In this document: one piece after another, positions 22,080 through 32,134 of the stretch
How positions within the stretch are numbered: position 1 is the first letter of the stretch
Layout: each line of letters starts with the position of its first letter
NCBI RefSeq assembly: GCF_040183065.1
Contig: NC_091121.1
Location: 37,299,287 to 37,363,286, forward strand
Direction of reading: 5' to 3'
Source of the DNA: Periplaneta americana
Taxonomy: Eukaryota > Arthropoda > Insecta > Blattodea > Blattidae
Length of the DNA: 64,000 bases
The notes under the pieces: model-generated
Databases searched by the model: none
The model's input: only the letters and a program-made list of their open reading frames with translations
What the model was told of the DNA's origin: nothing
Position numbers and translations under genes: made by a program

Positions 22080-22545
22080 TTCTTCTTCTTCTCCTTCTTC
22101 TTCCCTTCAAGTATTACGCCATATGGCCTGTTACGGTCTCACAGTTGAATTTTCAATCCAGCGCTTTTTTGGACGACCGAGAGATCTCTTCCTGTTTGGA
22201 CGATAGTGGAGCATGACTTTAGGGATTCTATCTCTACGCACGCGATGCAGATGATTTATCCAGTTGTTCCGATAATATTTTACGTGATTAATTACAGGTT
22301 CTAGTTGTAATTCTTCCAATACATCTTCACTGCGTTTGTGATCCCATTTCGTATATCCCGCTGTATATTTCTTAAATTTCATTTCATTAGCCATTATTCT
22401 GCTTTCGTCTTTCTTCCTCAATGTCCATGCCTCACTGCCGTAACTAAGTACAGGTCTCGCCAAAGTGTTGTATCGTCGAATTCTAATATACCTGTGTACT
22501 AGGGAAGGTCTCATAATGTTGTTAATTATTCCCATTGTTTTGGCG
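22080..22545 (-). mobile_element. RTE-like LINE, family 5, 3' end
   Basis: A single open frame of 134 codons (22,131-22,535): 'RRYNTLARPVLSYGSEAWTL', 'RKKDESRIMANEMKFKKYTA', 'HVKYYRNNWINHLHRVRRDR' and 'RSLGRPKKRWIENSTVRP'. The (GAA)n-like tail is at 22,079-22,104. Different from the TAAG-tailed family; closer to family 3 at 16.6-17.0 kb. Confidence 0.8.
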
Positions 22546-23460
22546 TATTCAGAAATTTTCTGTGAAATGTGGAATTTACCACTTTATATTGAACTATTAC
22601 CACAGTGCTACGATGATAATGGTTTGAAGTACTAGAAATTATGTTTACCTAATATTTAATGTAATTATTGCACCATATATAATTCAATTTGGTCGTACTT
22701 CGGGAAGTATCCACTGACTTTGAGTAAAATTATCATTATCGATTTTACAAGGATTTATATTTTTCGAATGGGGTTTAGTACCGGTACGGCAAGCTTGCAA
22801 AAGAAAGTCTCAACGAAAAGTGGGTCGCACTTCCAGAAAGTTAGGGAACCACTGCCTTAAATAGAGAAATGGAAGTCACATTGTTGCCTGTATGGAATAA
22901 CGCAAGTCAACGTAAGAAGGCGGAATGTAACTAATGTATTACATTGATTTTAGTTGGAGAACGCAAAGTTTATTCTGCGTACTTGTTAAATGAACCGGAG
23001 AAACGAAATGCTTGAAATGATTGAGCCTTTCCTCTTGAATTTTAAAGCGCAACTTAATGTTATGTTCGTTCGTGCACAAAATTTTAAATATCTTTAGCTA
23101 TTGTGGAAATAAACAATGTACACGGAAAGCTTCTTATATTCCCATAGCCTAAATATGAAACTTTGTAATACGCATAAATTAAATCTCCAATCTCTTTTTC
23201 TCTCCTTAGGCTACAAGTTTTAGGGCAAAATGTCTCTTCCAACTTGAAATATTTATATCCTTTATCCCGTTAGTTGAAGGTCTACCAAAGAATTGAGGAC
23301 CACGAATTATCGAAGATTATTCTCAACTGTGTACAGAGACAAATGAAGGAGTGTAACATTCTACGCTCAAACTAATTTTCGAAATAATAATTTAAATAAA
23401 TGAAAAACTTTCAAAACATAAAATTGCCATTTATCAAAGCTTTAAAATTAATTAACTAAT
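22546..23460. other. Unassigned AT-rich stretch with one hAT-like terminus
   Basis: At 22,800-22,853 the minus strand reads 'CAGTGGTTCCCTAACTTTCT', the classical start of a hAT terminal repeat, but no partner end was found upstream. The rest has no recognisable content. Confidence 0.35.
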
Positions 23461-23462
23461 TT

Positions 23463-23886
23463 ATTTATTTGTTTATTTAATTATTCCTTTATTTATTCCT
23501 TTATTTATTTATTTATTTCCATCTTTATTTGTTTATTTATTTCTTTATTTCTTTATTTACTCATTTACTCACTCATTTATTTATTTATTTATTTATTTAT
23601 TTACTTATCTACCTACCTACTTACTTATCTACCCACCTACTTACTTATCTACCAACCTACTTACTTATCTACAAACCTACTTACTTATCTACCTACCTAC
23701 TTACTTATCTACCTACCTACGTACTTATCTACCCACCTCTTACTTATCTACCCACATACGTACTTATCTACAAACCTACTTACTAACTACCTACCTACTT
23801 ACTTATCTACCTACGTACTTATCTACCTATCTACCTACCTACTCACCTATCTACCTACCTACCTATCTACCTACATACTTGTTTGT

Positions 23887-23949
<63 letters not shown>

Positions 23950-23950
23950 T
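23463..23950. repeat. Compound tetranucleotide repeat (TTTA / CCTA / CTTA)
   Basis: Begins and ends as (TTTA)n. The middle (about 23,600-23,880) is a degenerate minisatellite of 'cttatctacc' and 'cctacttact' blocks. It probably grew from the A-rich tail of the minus-strand LINE end that abuts it at 23,951. Confidence 0.9.
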
Positions 23951-24100
23951 CAACTCTTCTAGCAATACCTAAAAAGCATTAAACAAGACAAATTTTTCCA
24001 ATTTAATTTTGAATTGTGATAAAGTCCGGCAGTCCCTGACGTCATTAGTTAACGAATTCCAGAGACGAGGTTAGTGTCCATGCACAAAAGATATTATGTT
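23951..24100 (-). mobile_element. CR1/Jockey-type LINE, last codons
   Basis: Minus strand encodes 'NSLTNDVRDCRTLSQFKIKL' and 'EKFVLFNAF', nearly identical to the C-terminus of the LINE at 36,270-36,800. It is followed directly by the tetranucleotide tail. Confidence 0.72.
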
Positions 24101-24109
24101 TCTGGTGCT

Positions 24110-24246
24110 ATAAAGATGGCGTGTACTATAAGTTGCTTTCCGGGAATGTAACCACAACTGCTGACACTTATGTCCAACAACTAAGACGCCTTGTGGCCGT
24201 AATTGAAGAAAAACGACCGGAAAAACTGCATCAACTGCTGCTGTAA
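24110..24246 (+). pseudogene. Mariner transposase fragment
   Basis: A 45-codon in-frame scrap: 'KDGVYYKLLSGNVTTTADTY', then 'VQQLRRLVAVIEEKRPEK'. It matches the segment of mariner transposases between the first and second catalytic Asp ('YxELLPxxxTINxxxYxxQL'). No TIRs nearby, and it is not related closely to the mariner at 48.4 kb. Confidence 0.65.
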
Positions 24247-24877
24247 CACGTTAATTCATGCACGCACTGCGCTAACACGACGGAAAAAAGCTATCCAAGG
24301 ACTTGGTTCCGATTTCTTCCGAACTTACGCCCTCACATTTCAAGGGGTTATTCTTTGAGATATTTCAAACAAAAAATATTAATATAATTTGCTGGTTTTT
24401 GCATCATTTTAGAGTTTAGAGCATTTGAAAAGTTAAAAATACCAGATAGTTAGGCAAGACTTGGAAGCTAAAAGATCTCAATCCTGTTAAACTCTGTGTC
24501 TGAAAAATCTGCGATAAGCATAAAATATTACAATAATCTCAGAAAAAGCAAAAAAATTTATAAAGTGAAGTTTAATTAAAATGCCGTTTGAAATACTGCT
24601 TGGATCACGGACCACTTTCGAATCACTCGTGGGCTCTCGAACCACTGGTTTCATATTTTCCCTGTCTGTAATTATCATTTAATGAGATACAAAGAAAAAC
24701 TCTTCCAACGACTAGTTTCATTAGCTCATTGATTTTAGCTCATTGACTGATGAATCAATGGAATATCTTGTGTGGATTAGCTATGTTTTCCTAACTATGA
24801 TAAAAATAGAGATTGTAATATATTATAAGTATTAATATTATACATCTTGATTACACAATTTTTAACACTGTACCACT
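24247..24877. other. Unassigned AT-rich stretch
   Basis: No motif-bearing ORF. A short duplication ('ttagctcattgattttagct') is visible at 24,720-24,745. Confidence 0.35.
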
Positions 24878-25705
24878 TCGGAATATGTATGATAAGAACA
24901 TTCTTGTGTTAAATTTTAACGTACCTTGTTAACATGTTTCGACCTATTTTGGGTCATCTTCAGAACTGGTCGTTGTTGGTATTGGCGCCTCTTGTTTCCT
25001 ATGAGGGTGCGTTCGTAGTGTAGAGTCAAAGAGTGTATGTGTTTTGAAATTGAGTTGTGTGTTGAGAATATCGTTGGGGTGTGTTTTCGTGTGTATGTAT
25101 ATTTCATATTGTTCTAATGTGTTTAGTTTCTGGCTTTTTGGTTGGATGTGCAGTATTTCCATGTCTGTGTTGATGTCTCTGTAGGTGTGGTTGGCATTTG
25201 TGATGTTTCTGCATATGTGGAGGTGTTTTGTATATTTGTTATGGCTGTGATGTGTTCTTTGTAACGTGTTTGAATTGATCTGCCTGTCTGTCCTATGTAG
25301 AAGTTGTTGCAGGTGTTACATTTGAGTTTGTATACGCCTGTGTGGTTGTATTTGTTTGTTTGTGTTGTTTGTGTGTTGAGATGTTTTTGTAGAGTATTAT
25401 TTGTTCTGTATGCGATGTTGTAGTTTAATTTATTGAATGAGGTTGCAATTTTATGTGTGTTTTTGTTTTCGTATGTAAGTGTGATGTATTTTTTTTTTTT
25501 GTGTTCTTGTGTTTGTGTTGTATTCTTCTATTTTTTGTGGTATTGTTTTCTCTTACGTATTATGTTGTCTATTATGTTGGGGTTATACAAGAGGCGACAA
25601 GACCAACAACGGCCAGTTCTGAAGATGACGCAAAATAGGTCGAAACATGTTAAAAAGTATGTTAAAATTTAACACAAGAAAGTTCTTATCATATATATTC
25701 CGATA
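24878..25705 (-). mobile_element. Penelope-like element bounded by inverted ends
   Basis: The core encodes a GIY-YIG endonuclease (see next entry). The outer roughly 120 bp on each side (24,878-24,998 and 25,586-25,705) are inverted copies of one another, sharing for example 'caagaggcg', 'cagttctgaagatgac', 'aaaataggtcgaaacatgtt' and 'aaatttaacacaagaa'. On the minus strand the left copy is the normal 3' end carrying the last codons and stop. Inverted or pseudo-LTR-like termini are a known property of Penelope-like elements. The RT domain is absent. Confidence 0.78.
24955..25345 (-). pseudogene. Penelope-like GIY-YIG endonuclease, C-terminal part
   Basis: Minus-strand reading: 'GVYKLKCNTCNNFYIGQTGR' holds both signature elements (G-V-Y and Y-I-G) and the Cys pair seen in Penelope endonucleases, then 'SIQTRYKEHITAIT'. 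After a one-base frame change near 25,230 it continues 'KHLHICRNITNANHTYRD', 'MEILHIQPKSQKLNTLEQYE' and ends 'SSEDDPK'. The Y-x-E-H region is preserved. Role: nicks target DNA to prime reverse transcription. Inactive here through frameshift and loss of RT. Confidence 0.82.
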
Positions 25706-26305
25706 TTAATATTACTACAAAATACAAAATACTTGTAGGAAGAGGATTCAAGTCGACAGAGCATAATAATAAGAAGGAAAATATACGAGTAGTCAACAGG
25801 AAAAGCCAACCCAGATGCTTCATAGACATCGCCAACACAAGCTATGAGCAATCACAATTATTAGCTACAATAAAATGCAGAGGATCAACAAATACAGCCC
25901 TCCAGCAATTGAGATTGAAGGAATATGGAGACAGACAAGTTCTGCTGTATTTCCTTTCATCTTGTCGCCCACTGAGCTTACAAGGAAATAAATGCGAACA
26001 AATCTTGACATTCTGAGTATACCAATCCTCGCACGAAAGGCAGCAATTCTCATAATAAGTAATATCTCTGGAATATAGCTCCTTCAATATGTAATCTTGT
26101 CTTCATGTTTGTCCATATTCCTCCAAGAAAACATGAATCTTGCCAACACAAATGGAGAAGGAATCTATCCAATGAAATGTGTCTACATATACATGGTAAA
26201 CCGCAATTAATGTCATTAATTTTAGTGTTATTTCTTGAGATATTAAAAAAAAAAACAAGTTTAATAAAATGTTGCTCGTTTTTACTTCCTTTTCGAGATA
26301 AACAT
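25706..26305. other. Unassigned stretch
   Basis: Overlapping open frames on both strands but no recognisable motif. Confidence 0.35.
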
Positions 26306-27084
26306 ATTGTGACAGCTGCAATAGGGTTTGAACACGCGTCCGACAGGGCGCGCGGCAGACGAAACGCTGGTACGGGGAGCATCTGCATGCTGAAGGGCAG
26401 AGGGGGTGTATTACGTCAACACGACGAAGGGAGGGTGCGCGCAACTGCTGCGTGCTGAGTGAAGGGGGGACGGACCCTCCCGACTCTTCCAGAAATCCGT
26501 CGAAGTGGAAAAATCGCGAATTCGAACTTTCTCGGTTACGTCGCTGTGGTTATAAATTACGGACGCGAAGGAACGACAGATTCATTCATGATTAGTTCAG
26601 TCAGTAAGCCAGTGAACAGAGCAAGCCAGTCAGTGTACCGGAGTTCGACTCGAGTGTGCATCCGTAACTGTGTCAGCATCCGAAGGCCTGAGTTCGAGTG
26701 CAGTGGACCGCAGTTGGAGGTACCTGAGTTCGAGTGCAGTGGACCGCAGTTGGAGAGACCTGAGTTCGAGTACAGTGGACTGTCTCTGAAGGTCTGTGGT
26801 TCGAGATACTGTGAACTCGAGTGACTGAGCTAGAAGAACTGTGAACTGAGAACTGACAGTTCTGATTTGTAAATAGTGCTTTGTAAATATTAGTTAAGAT
26901 TAACAGTTCATTGTTGTTCGTAATAGTCCAAGTAAAATTGTCGTTGTCGTCAGTGAAGTGCACTAACGAATACTGTGTTATGTGTGTGGAGAGCAAATCC
27001 CATTGTTGCCGAGAGCGTTTAATGTGAATTGTAGAAAGGAATTATTATTGTTGAGTTGAAATAGATTTACAATATTTTAAGTCA
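26306..27084 (+). mobile_element. Candidate solo LTR or promoter-like block
   Basis: About 780 bp of higher-GC DNA with a TATA-like 'tataaattac' at 26,550 followed by a transcribed-looking leader. A 36-bp unit ('cctgagttcgagtgcagtgg') is repeated in tandem with decay at about 26,685-26,780. AACAT occurs immediately on either side (26,301-26,305 and 27,085-27,089) and the block ends in CA, which would fit an LTR with a 5-bp target duplication. However, it does not start with TG and no internal retrotransposon sequence is adjacent. The 121-codon frame inside is a product of the tandem repeat. Confidence 0.3.
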
Positions 27085-27173
27085 AACATTTCATAGCGTA
27101 TTTTCGGAAAACTATTGAATTAATTCCAAATATATTCAGTTAACTTAAAAGATCAGCGTATTATTATAATTAA

Positions 27174-28181
27174 TAGGCTCCGTATTCCAGCTACCTATGA
27201 ACTGGAATGAGGTTGTCTGATTCGAAGTTTATGTGACGTCACAGCGCAGGTACAGGTACGTTCGTGTACAAAATAGTTACTCATCCTCTGTCCTCTTCCT
27301 CTAGAAAGTCAAAACCGGGACGGAGTCATAGTGAGTAGTCTTATCGATCACTGCTCTTACTACTCGTATTATTTAAATAACTTCATCTTTGTGGCTGATT
27401 GAAGGTTCATTGTAGAGGTAAAATACCTTAGGTAAGACGCTCAAGCGTGTAATATTGCAGGGCATAGTTCAAGATATTTGAACTAATATTTTCACTGTCA
27501 ATCTAGACAACATTAGGCTACATATAAACTTTGTACAATAAACGTAAATGTGACAAAAACAGTGCACTGAAAGACACTACAATACCAAAAGACACAGAAA
27601 GTGTGTTGAACGTTATTCAAAAGAATCAGTACCATCATCAAAATGTGAAAATCATAAAGATATTAACTCGACGTTTTTGTTTAGCCTACCATGAGGTTCA
27701 TTGCCAACATCCCAATTAATAAATTAAATAATCTATATTTTAGGGAATTTCTAGAAAATAAATATGGAAAATTGGTGAGTTTTGAGTGATGAGCGATATG
27801 CAATATCCTAATGAAACACGAAAAAATATCAGAGAACAGGAATATCTTGTACTACATCGAGTATCAATAACGTCATGTGGTACTGAAAGAATTTCTTGTA
27901 ATGTAAAATCATTTCAAGTGACATCCGCATTTGTTCAAGTTCAGTAACTTACGAATGCAAGTTACTATTCACTGCAAAGATCACGACGAAAATGAACATC
28001 ACGGTTCAAGTATGTGTTTACTAGTATAGCTTCAGAATGTCGGGAGTTGATTGTCCTCCACGAACACGCAGCGACGACCTGTTTGTTTATATCTTTATCC
28101 GTTGCATTACCTGTGTTCGGCGTACTATATACCCAATGTGTCTTTAACTTCAGTCTTTAGGTAGCTGGAATACGGAGCCTA
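27174..28181. mobile_element. Nonautonomous DNA transposon with perfect 24-bp TIRs
   Basis: Bases 27,174-27,197 and 28,158-28,181 are perfect inverted repeats beginning TAGGCTCCGTATTCCAGC. Interior of about 960 bp, no transposase motif. If the outermost TA is the target, the element is a TA-inserting type starting GGCTCC; a 3-bp Harbinger-type target cannot be excluded. The perfect match of the TIRs points to relatively recent activity. Confidence 0.88.
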
Positions 28182-28317
28182 ATAATGAATTATTAAAAGA
28201 ATTCAAGTTTTATCCTTTAAATGTACAGAAATTTGAGCCGAAGAAATGTAACTTTTCGTTCTGTAAAGATATTTTAAAATATAGCGCACTCTGACAATGC
28301 AGCAAAGGTTATATTTT

Positions 28318-28566
28318 TTTTAGTTTCTTATTTTACGACGCTTCATCAACTGCTCTGGTTATCTAGCGTCTGAGTGAGATGAAGGTGATAATGCTAATGA
28401 AATGAATCCGAGGTCCAGAGCCGAAAGTTACCCAGCATTTGCTCTTAATGGGTTGAGGGAAAACCACAGAAAACCTCAACCAGGTAACTTGCCCCAACCA
28501 GGTTTTGAATCCGGATCCACTCGTTTGACGGTCAGGCAGACTAACCCTTACTCCACAGCGATGAAC
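28318..28566 (-). mobile_element. tRNA-derived SINE
   Basis: Same SINE body as at 8682-8920, in reverse: 'ttattttacgacgcttcatc', 'ccgaaagttacccagcattt' and 'caaccaggtaacttgcccca', with a degenerate B box complement ('ttttgaatccgg') and the A-box region 'cttactccac' at the right end. It is full length except for the first bases. Confidence 0.85.
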
Positions 28567-28571
28567 TTGTA

Positions 28572-28760
28572 GGGGCCGTATTCATAGACATTCTTAGCCC
28601 GGGCTGCCGGTGTATGATCAGCGAACTAACGTTTTTCGTATACATAAACCAGTGTTAGCGATATGATAGATATGAATCCTGTACAAGTAACCAGTCCATA
28701 GCCGGGGCTAGTTTAGCACGCTCGTAGCGCGGGCTAGCGAAATGTCTATGAATAGCTCCC
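28572..28760. mobile_element. Harbinger-like MITE, 189 bp
   Basis: Ends 'GGGGCCGTATTCATAGACAT' and, in reverse, 'GGGAGCTATTCATAGACATT'; flanked by GTA on both sides (28,569-28,571 and 28,761-28,763). A 189-bp sibling is at 58,529-58,717. A 3-bp target duplication and G-rich ends suggest PIF/Harbinger. Confidence 0.85.
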
Positions 28761-28889
28761 GTAAAGATTATTGCCTGGAGAGAGGCATAAGTTATATGCG
28801 TAGGATCAGGTACACTGAACAGCTAGCGTGTTCGAGATGACGGGTGATAAACCAAGAAATGTAAACATAAGACACACAATTGCTTTTAA

Positions 28890-29949
28890 CCTCTTCCCTT
28901 ACTATATATTTTACCAGTTTTGTGAAAAAAGGTGTCATATTTGTTTATTTTCGTAAAGAGGTCATTTAATATTGCAGAATCACTGTACATCACCAATTTT
29001 CTTACATACCTAAAAAATCGCTATGAAATAGACATATATTCATATCTGAATTATTATCCCGAGTTATCTCGTGCACCTTGATTCCAGCTCTGGTAGCTGT
29101 CCCACTTTGATTTTCTCCTGAACTATTTACCAACTTATATTTTTTTATGGATTAATTTATGAGGTACAATACCAGTGCTGTTATCAAGGCGTTAAATGTT
29201 GCTTGTCGTGTGATAGACTCGAAAGCAGGGTATTACGCACAGTGGCACATTGCATTCCGGACAGTAGTATCTGCTCTCCTATATGAGAGCGTTTTGGGAA
29301 GAATGGTGTAGCAGTCATTGAATATTTGTACCAGTACATCTGTTCTTCAGGTTTGTGAATAATGTTCTGCAGTATTACTATGCCCAAAAGTACACGTATT
29401 TCAGAGACTGTAGTAGGCCGCCACGAATTATTTTCAGCATTCTGTGAACACTTATTAGCATGCCGAATCGTCTCCTCGAATATAATGTTGATGACGTCAT
29501 TATTAAAAAATAATTTAAAACATTGAGAATTATCGTTATCAGAAACAATGTTAAAATTTCAGGGAATGGGGACCTCGGAGGTGCAGAATAAATGGTGCCA
29601 GATGTCTTCTATTCAAACCACTGTCGAATAAACGCGACACCAACTGATCTGAATTTGTTTGTTAGTCTATAACTTCGTCTTCTGATACCGATATTTCATT
29701 TCCTAATCTTCTACAGGAATGTATTCCTGATCAAAAGTTTCGGAATCACTAACTTGATCCATCTTTACACAAAACAGAACAAAAAAACACTAAACACAAA
29801 TAGAAACCGCCAAAACTATCTAGCATCTACTCACAACTGTGTGTGAATGCTATATGAGCATAGAATTCCACACGCAATGAAGAAGTACAAAAAACATCAC
29901 CAGATATAGCAATATCACTAACTTCTGTAGCCATCTAGTGAGGAAAAGG
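28890..29949 (-). mobile_element. Internally deleted piggyBac-like element
   Basis: TTAA at 28,886-28,889 and 29,950-29,953. Ends read CCTCTTCCCTTACTA and, in reverse, CCTTTTCCTCACTAG, so the TIRs are short and imperfect but begin with the CC typical of piggyBac. The interior contains only the N-terminal part of a piggyBac transposase on the minus strand, so most of the catalytic domain was deleted. Confidence 0.72.
29184..29762 (-). pseudogene. piggyBac transposase, N-terminal part
   Basis: The start is chosen at 29,762 for 'MDQVSDSETFDQEYIPVED', the acidic N-terminus usual for piggyBac proteins. After a region with stops, a clean frame reads 'SQCFKLFFNNDVINIIFEET' and 'IRHANKCSQNAENNSW' (the 'FxLFFxxDxxxxIxxETNxxA' block), then 'VLLGIVILQNIIHKPEEQMY' and 'WYKYSMTATPFFPKRS' ('GIxIxMGIxxxPxxxxYWs..xxxTPFFPK' block). 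The open frame then stops at 29,184. The catalytic Asp residues that follow in the family are not present. Confidence 0.78.
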
Positions 29950-29953
29950 TTAA

Positions 29954-31055
29954 TGAAAGAATGGAAACATATATTCGGGATATAATCCTTAGCAACGAAA
30001 ATGGGACTCAAACGAGTTAACTCGGGTTAATAAATTTTGACACAAGTTAGCAACCCGAGTTAACTCGGGTTAATCAGGGAAGTGGTTAAAGACGGCTTGG
30101 GAAATTTGATTTCTTCTATGTAAATTTAGCGGTTACCATTTTAAAAATTATATTGAGAGGGAAATATTTCTAATTGCCTGAAGAAAATGCTTGCAGTGCG
30201 ACAAACTGAGTTTTTTTTTAATCATTAAGTAGACTTGTACAACGTAAATTAAGGTTTCCTTATTGCCTATGTTCACCAAATATTTAATTAAAATTAAATC
30301 AAAATAGTTTAAAAATAATATTATTAATTTTATTCGTTTGACGTAAGAGAAACATATCGCAATTTTAGTTTTGCCTGTGGAGATTTAAATGTTACAAAAT
30401 TTTGTTTTTTTTATGTCGTGAAATAATAATCATTATTGTTTTCGTTCTCTGCAATTTTCAATTGAAATGAGAGTGTAGAAATATTTCTTAATCTTTTAAA
30501 TTAATTTTGAAATAAGCGTATCGAATTGTCTCTGTTCTCTAACATTTAATTAAAATTTGATTGTAGATTTTATTTTAATTTTCAGAGATTTTATTTGACG
30601 CGAAATGAGCAGTGTTCATTCTCTTTTTGTATCTTCATAACTAGGGCCGTGACATCGGCATATTTGTATTAATCTGAGGTGAACATAAGATGCCGGTTAG
30701 AATGTAGTCGATGTTTCAAGTACAGGCAGAGGAAGCGAATTTGACACACGTCTAAGCAAGCACGTTCCGTGTTTTGTATACGATTATTGCGTATTATAAA
30801 ATCAAGACAATACAATCAGTGTGTATAAGAGTTAATATCTGAAAGCTCTAAAATGTTGGTGAGGTTGAGAATAAATGTTGGAAATCATATTTAAATTGTC
30901 ACAAATGTGGTAAAACGTAAGTCTGAAAAGATGTTTTTTTTTTAATATTTAGAGTTCTGCATTACTGTTTTAGAATGCCGAAAACGTATATGACGTACAA
31001 CTTTGATTTCCCTATATTTAACTGTTACATTAATTTATTTATCACATCTATTCCG
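29954..31055. other. Unassigned AT-rich stretch with a 20-bp palindrome
   Basis: A perfect 20-bp palindrome AACCCGAGTTAACTCGGGTT lies at 30,052-30,071, and a partial copy 'cgagttaactcgggttaa' lies at 30,013-30,030. Otherwise no recognisable content. Confidence 0.5.
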
Positions 31056-31059
31056 TATC

Positions 31060-31117
31060 AATCAGACGCTAAATAACCTAAGATGATGATAAAGCGTCGT
31101 AAAATAACATACTAAAC
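31060..31117 (+). mobile_element. SINE 3' end fragment
   Basis: 'tcagacgctaaataacctaa' and 'aagcgtcgtaaaataacata' match the last 60 bp of the SINE at 8682-8920. 5'-truncated. Confidence 0.75.
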
Positions 31118-32004
31118 ATATCGAAGGGACGTAACAACCTGTCCGCATCTGGGAGGTGTCCTTTATTGGGAGGGAGGTTTACCAATGTAGCAGTAAATTT
31201 ATAATATACACTATTTATCCCTTCACGCTTTAAATGAAATGTATTACTGTAGTTTAATTCTAAATACAGTCTGCTGTACTACAGTAAATTCTTTGTAACT
31301 TTGAACTACAGTAGATAAAGGAAAATACAGTCCTGTGCCATGCAATTTTTTCTAGGTCTACAATTATGCAGTATAGTATTGCAATTTACAGTTTTCAACT
31401 TAATCTTTACGTTCAGGTCTCATGTCTCTCGAAACAGAACAACTGATTGAAGTGAAGAGAATACAATTTCACTATCGCGGAAATCTTGGATCCATCAGAC
31501 AGGTTAAATTTTATGACTTTGTTTATCCACTTGCTTCCAGCTAACAAGGGGTAGCCGTCTGGGCTAGTGATAGCATACGAGACCCTTATTGTCGTCTTTC
31601 ATGTTAAGGAATTTCGGAACAGTTCTCAAAACTAAATTTTCCATTTTTGTAACACATCAGGTCTTGAAATCCAAGTTCTCTCCGCGGTCAGGAGGTAAAG
31701 CAAGCTTTAGGCTGTGAAACAGCTGTCCGTGTCCTTGTCTGAGTGTGTCCGTAAACGAGAGTTAAATTTATCACTATTTCTATATTATTTCTTCGGGGTG
31801 TCCGTAAGGAGAGGTTTCACTGTATATACGTGCTGTAATATGTTTGATCATATCGCTTGTTTAAGATCTTTGAGTATAACAATATGCCATTTTTACTGTT
31901 GTTGAGTTCCTGTTTCTATATCGTGCGTTACAGAGCTTGTGTTCATGTAACTGATTATAGATTTGGTGACTGAGGCGGTGATAAATCATGGTAAGTAAAT
32001 TTAC
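31118..32004. other. Unassigned stretch
   Basis: No family recognised. A 63-codon plus-strand frame at 31,714-31,905 is hydrophobic and motif-free. Confidence 0.35.
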
Positions 32005-32134
32005 AATCCGGCATTGGCCTTTGTGGCTGAGAGAAACCATGAAAAACCTCAGTCAGATTGGTCGGCCACAGGGTTTGAACTCGGAATCTCCCGAATGCGA
32101 GTCTCAAACGTCACCGCCTGAGCCATCTCCCTGG
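32005..32134 (-). mobile_element. tRNA-headed SINE fragment
   Basis: In reverse: A-box-like 'gatggctcaggcggtgacg', B-box 'GAGTTCAAACCC', then 'ctgactgaggtttttcatgg', a body start similar to the other SINEs. The 3' half is missing. Confidence 0.65.

Noticed and set aside
23529-23786. Tyr/Leu-rich 85-codon frame
   Set aside because: Tetranucleotide repeat in translation.
25433-25672. Hydrophobic, possibly membrane-spanning 79-codon frame
   Set aside because: It is antisense to the Penelope-like fragment and T-rich; no support as a gene.
26459-26824. 121-codon frame with repeated 'PEFECSGPQLE'
   Set aside because: Arises from a 36-bp tandem repeat; no domain, and the antisense frame is equally open.
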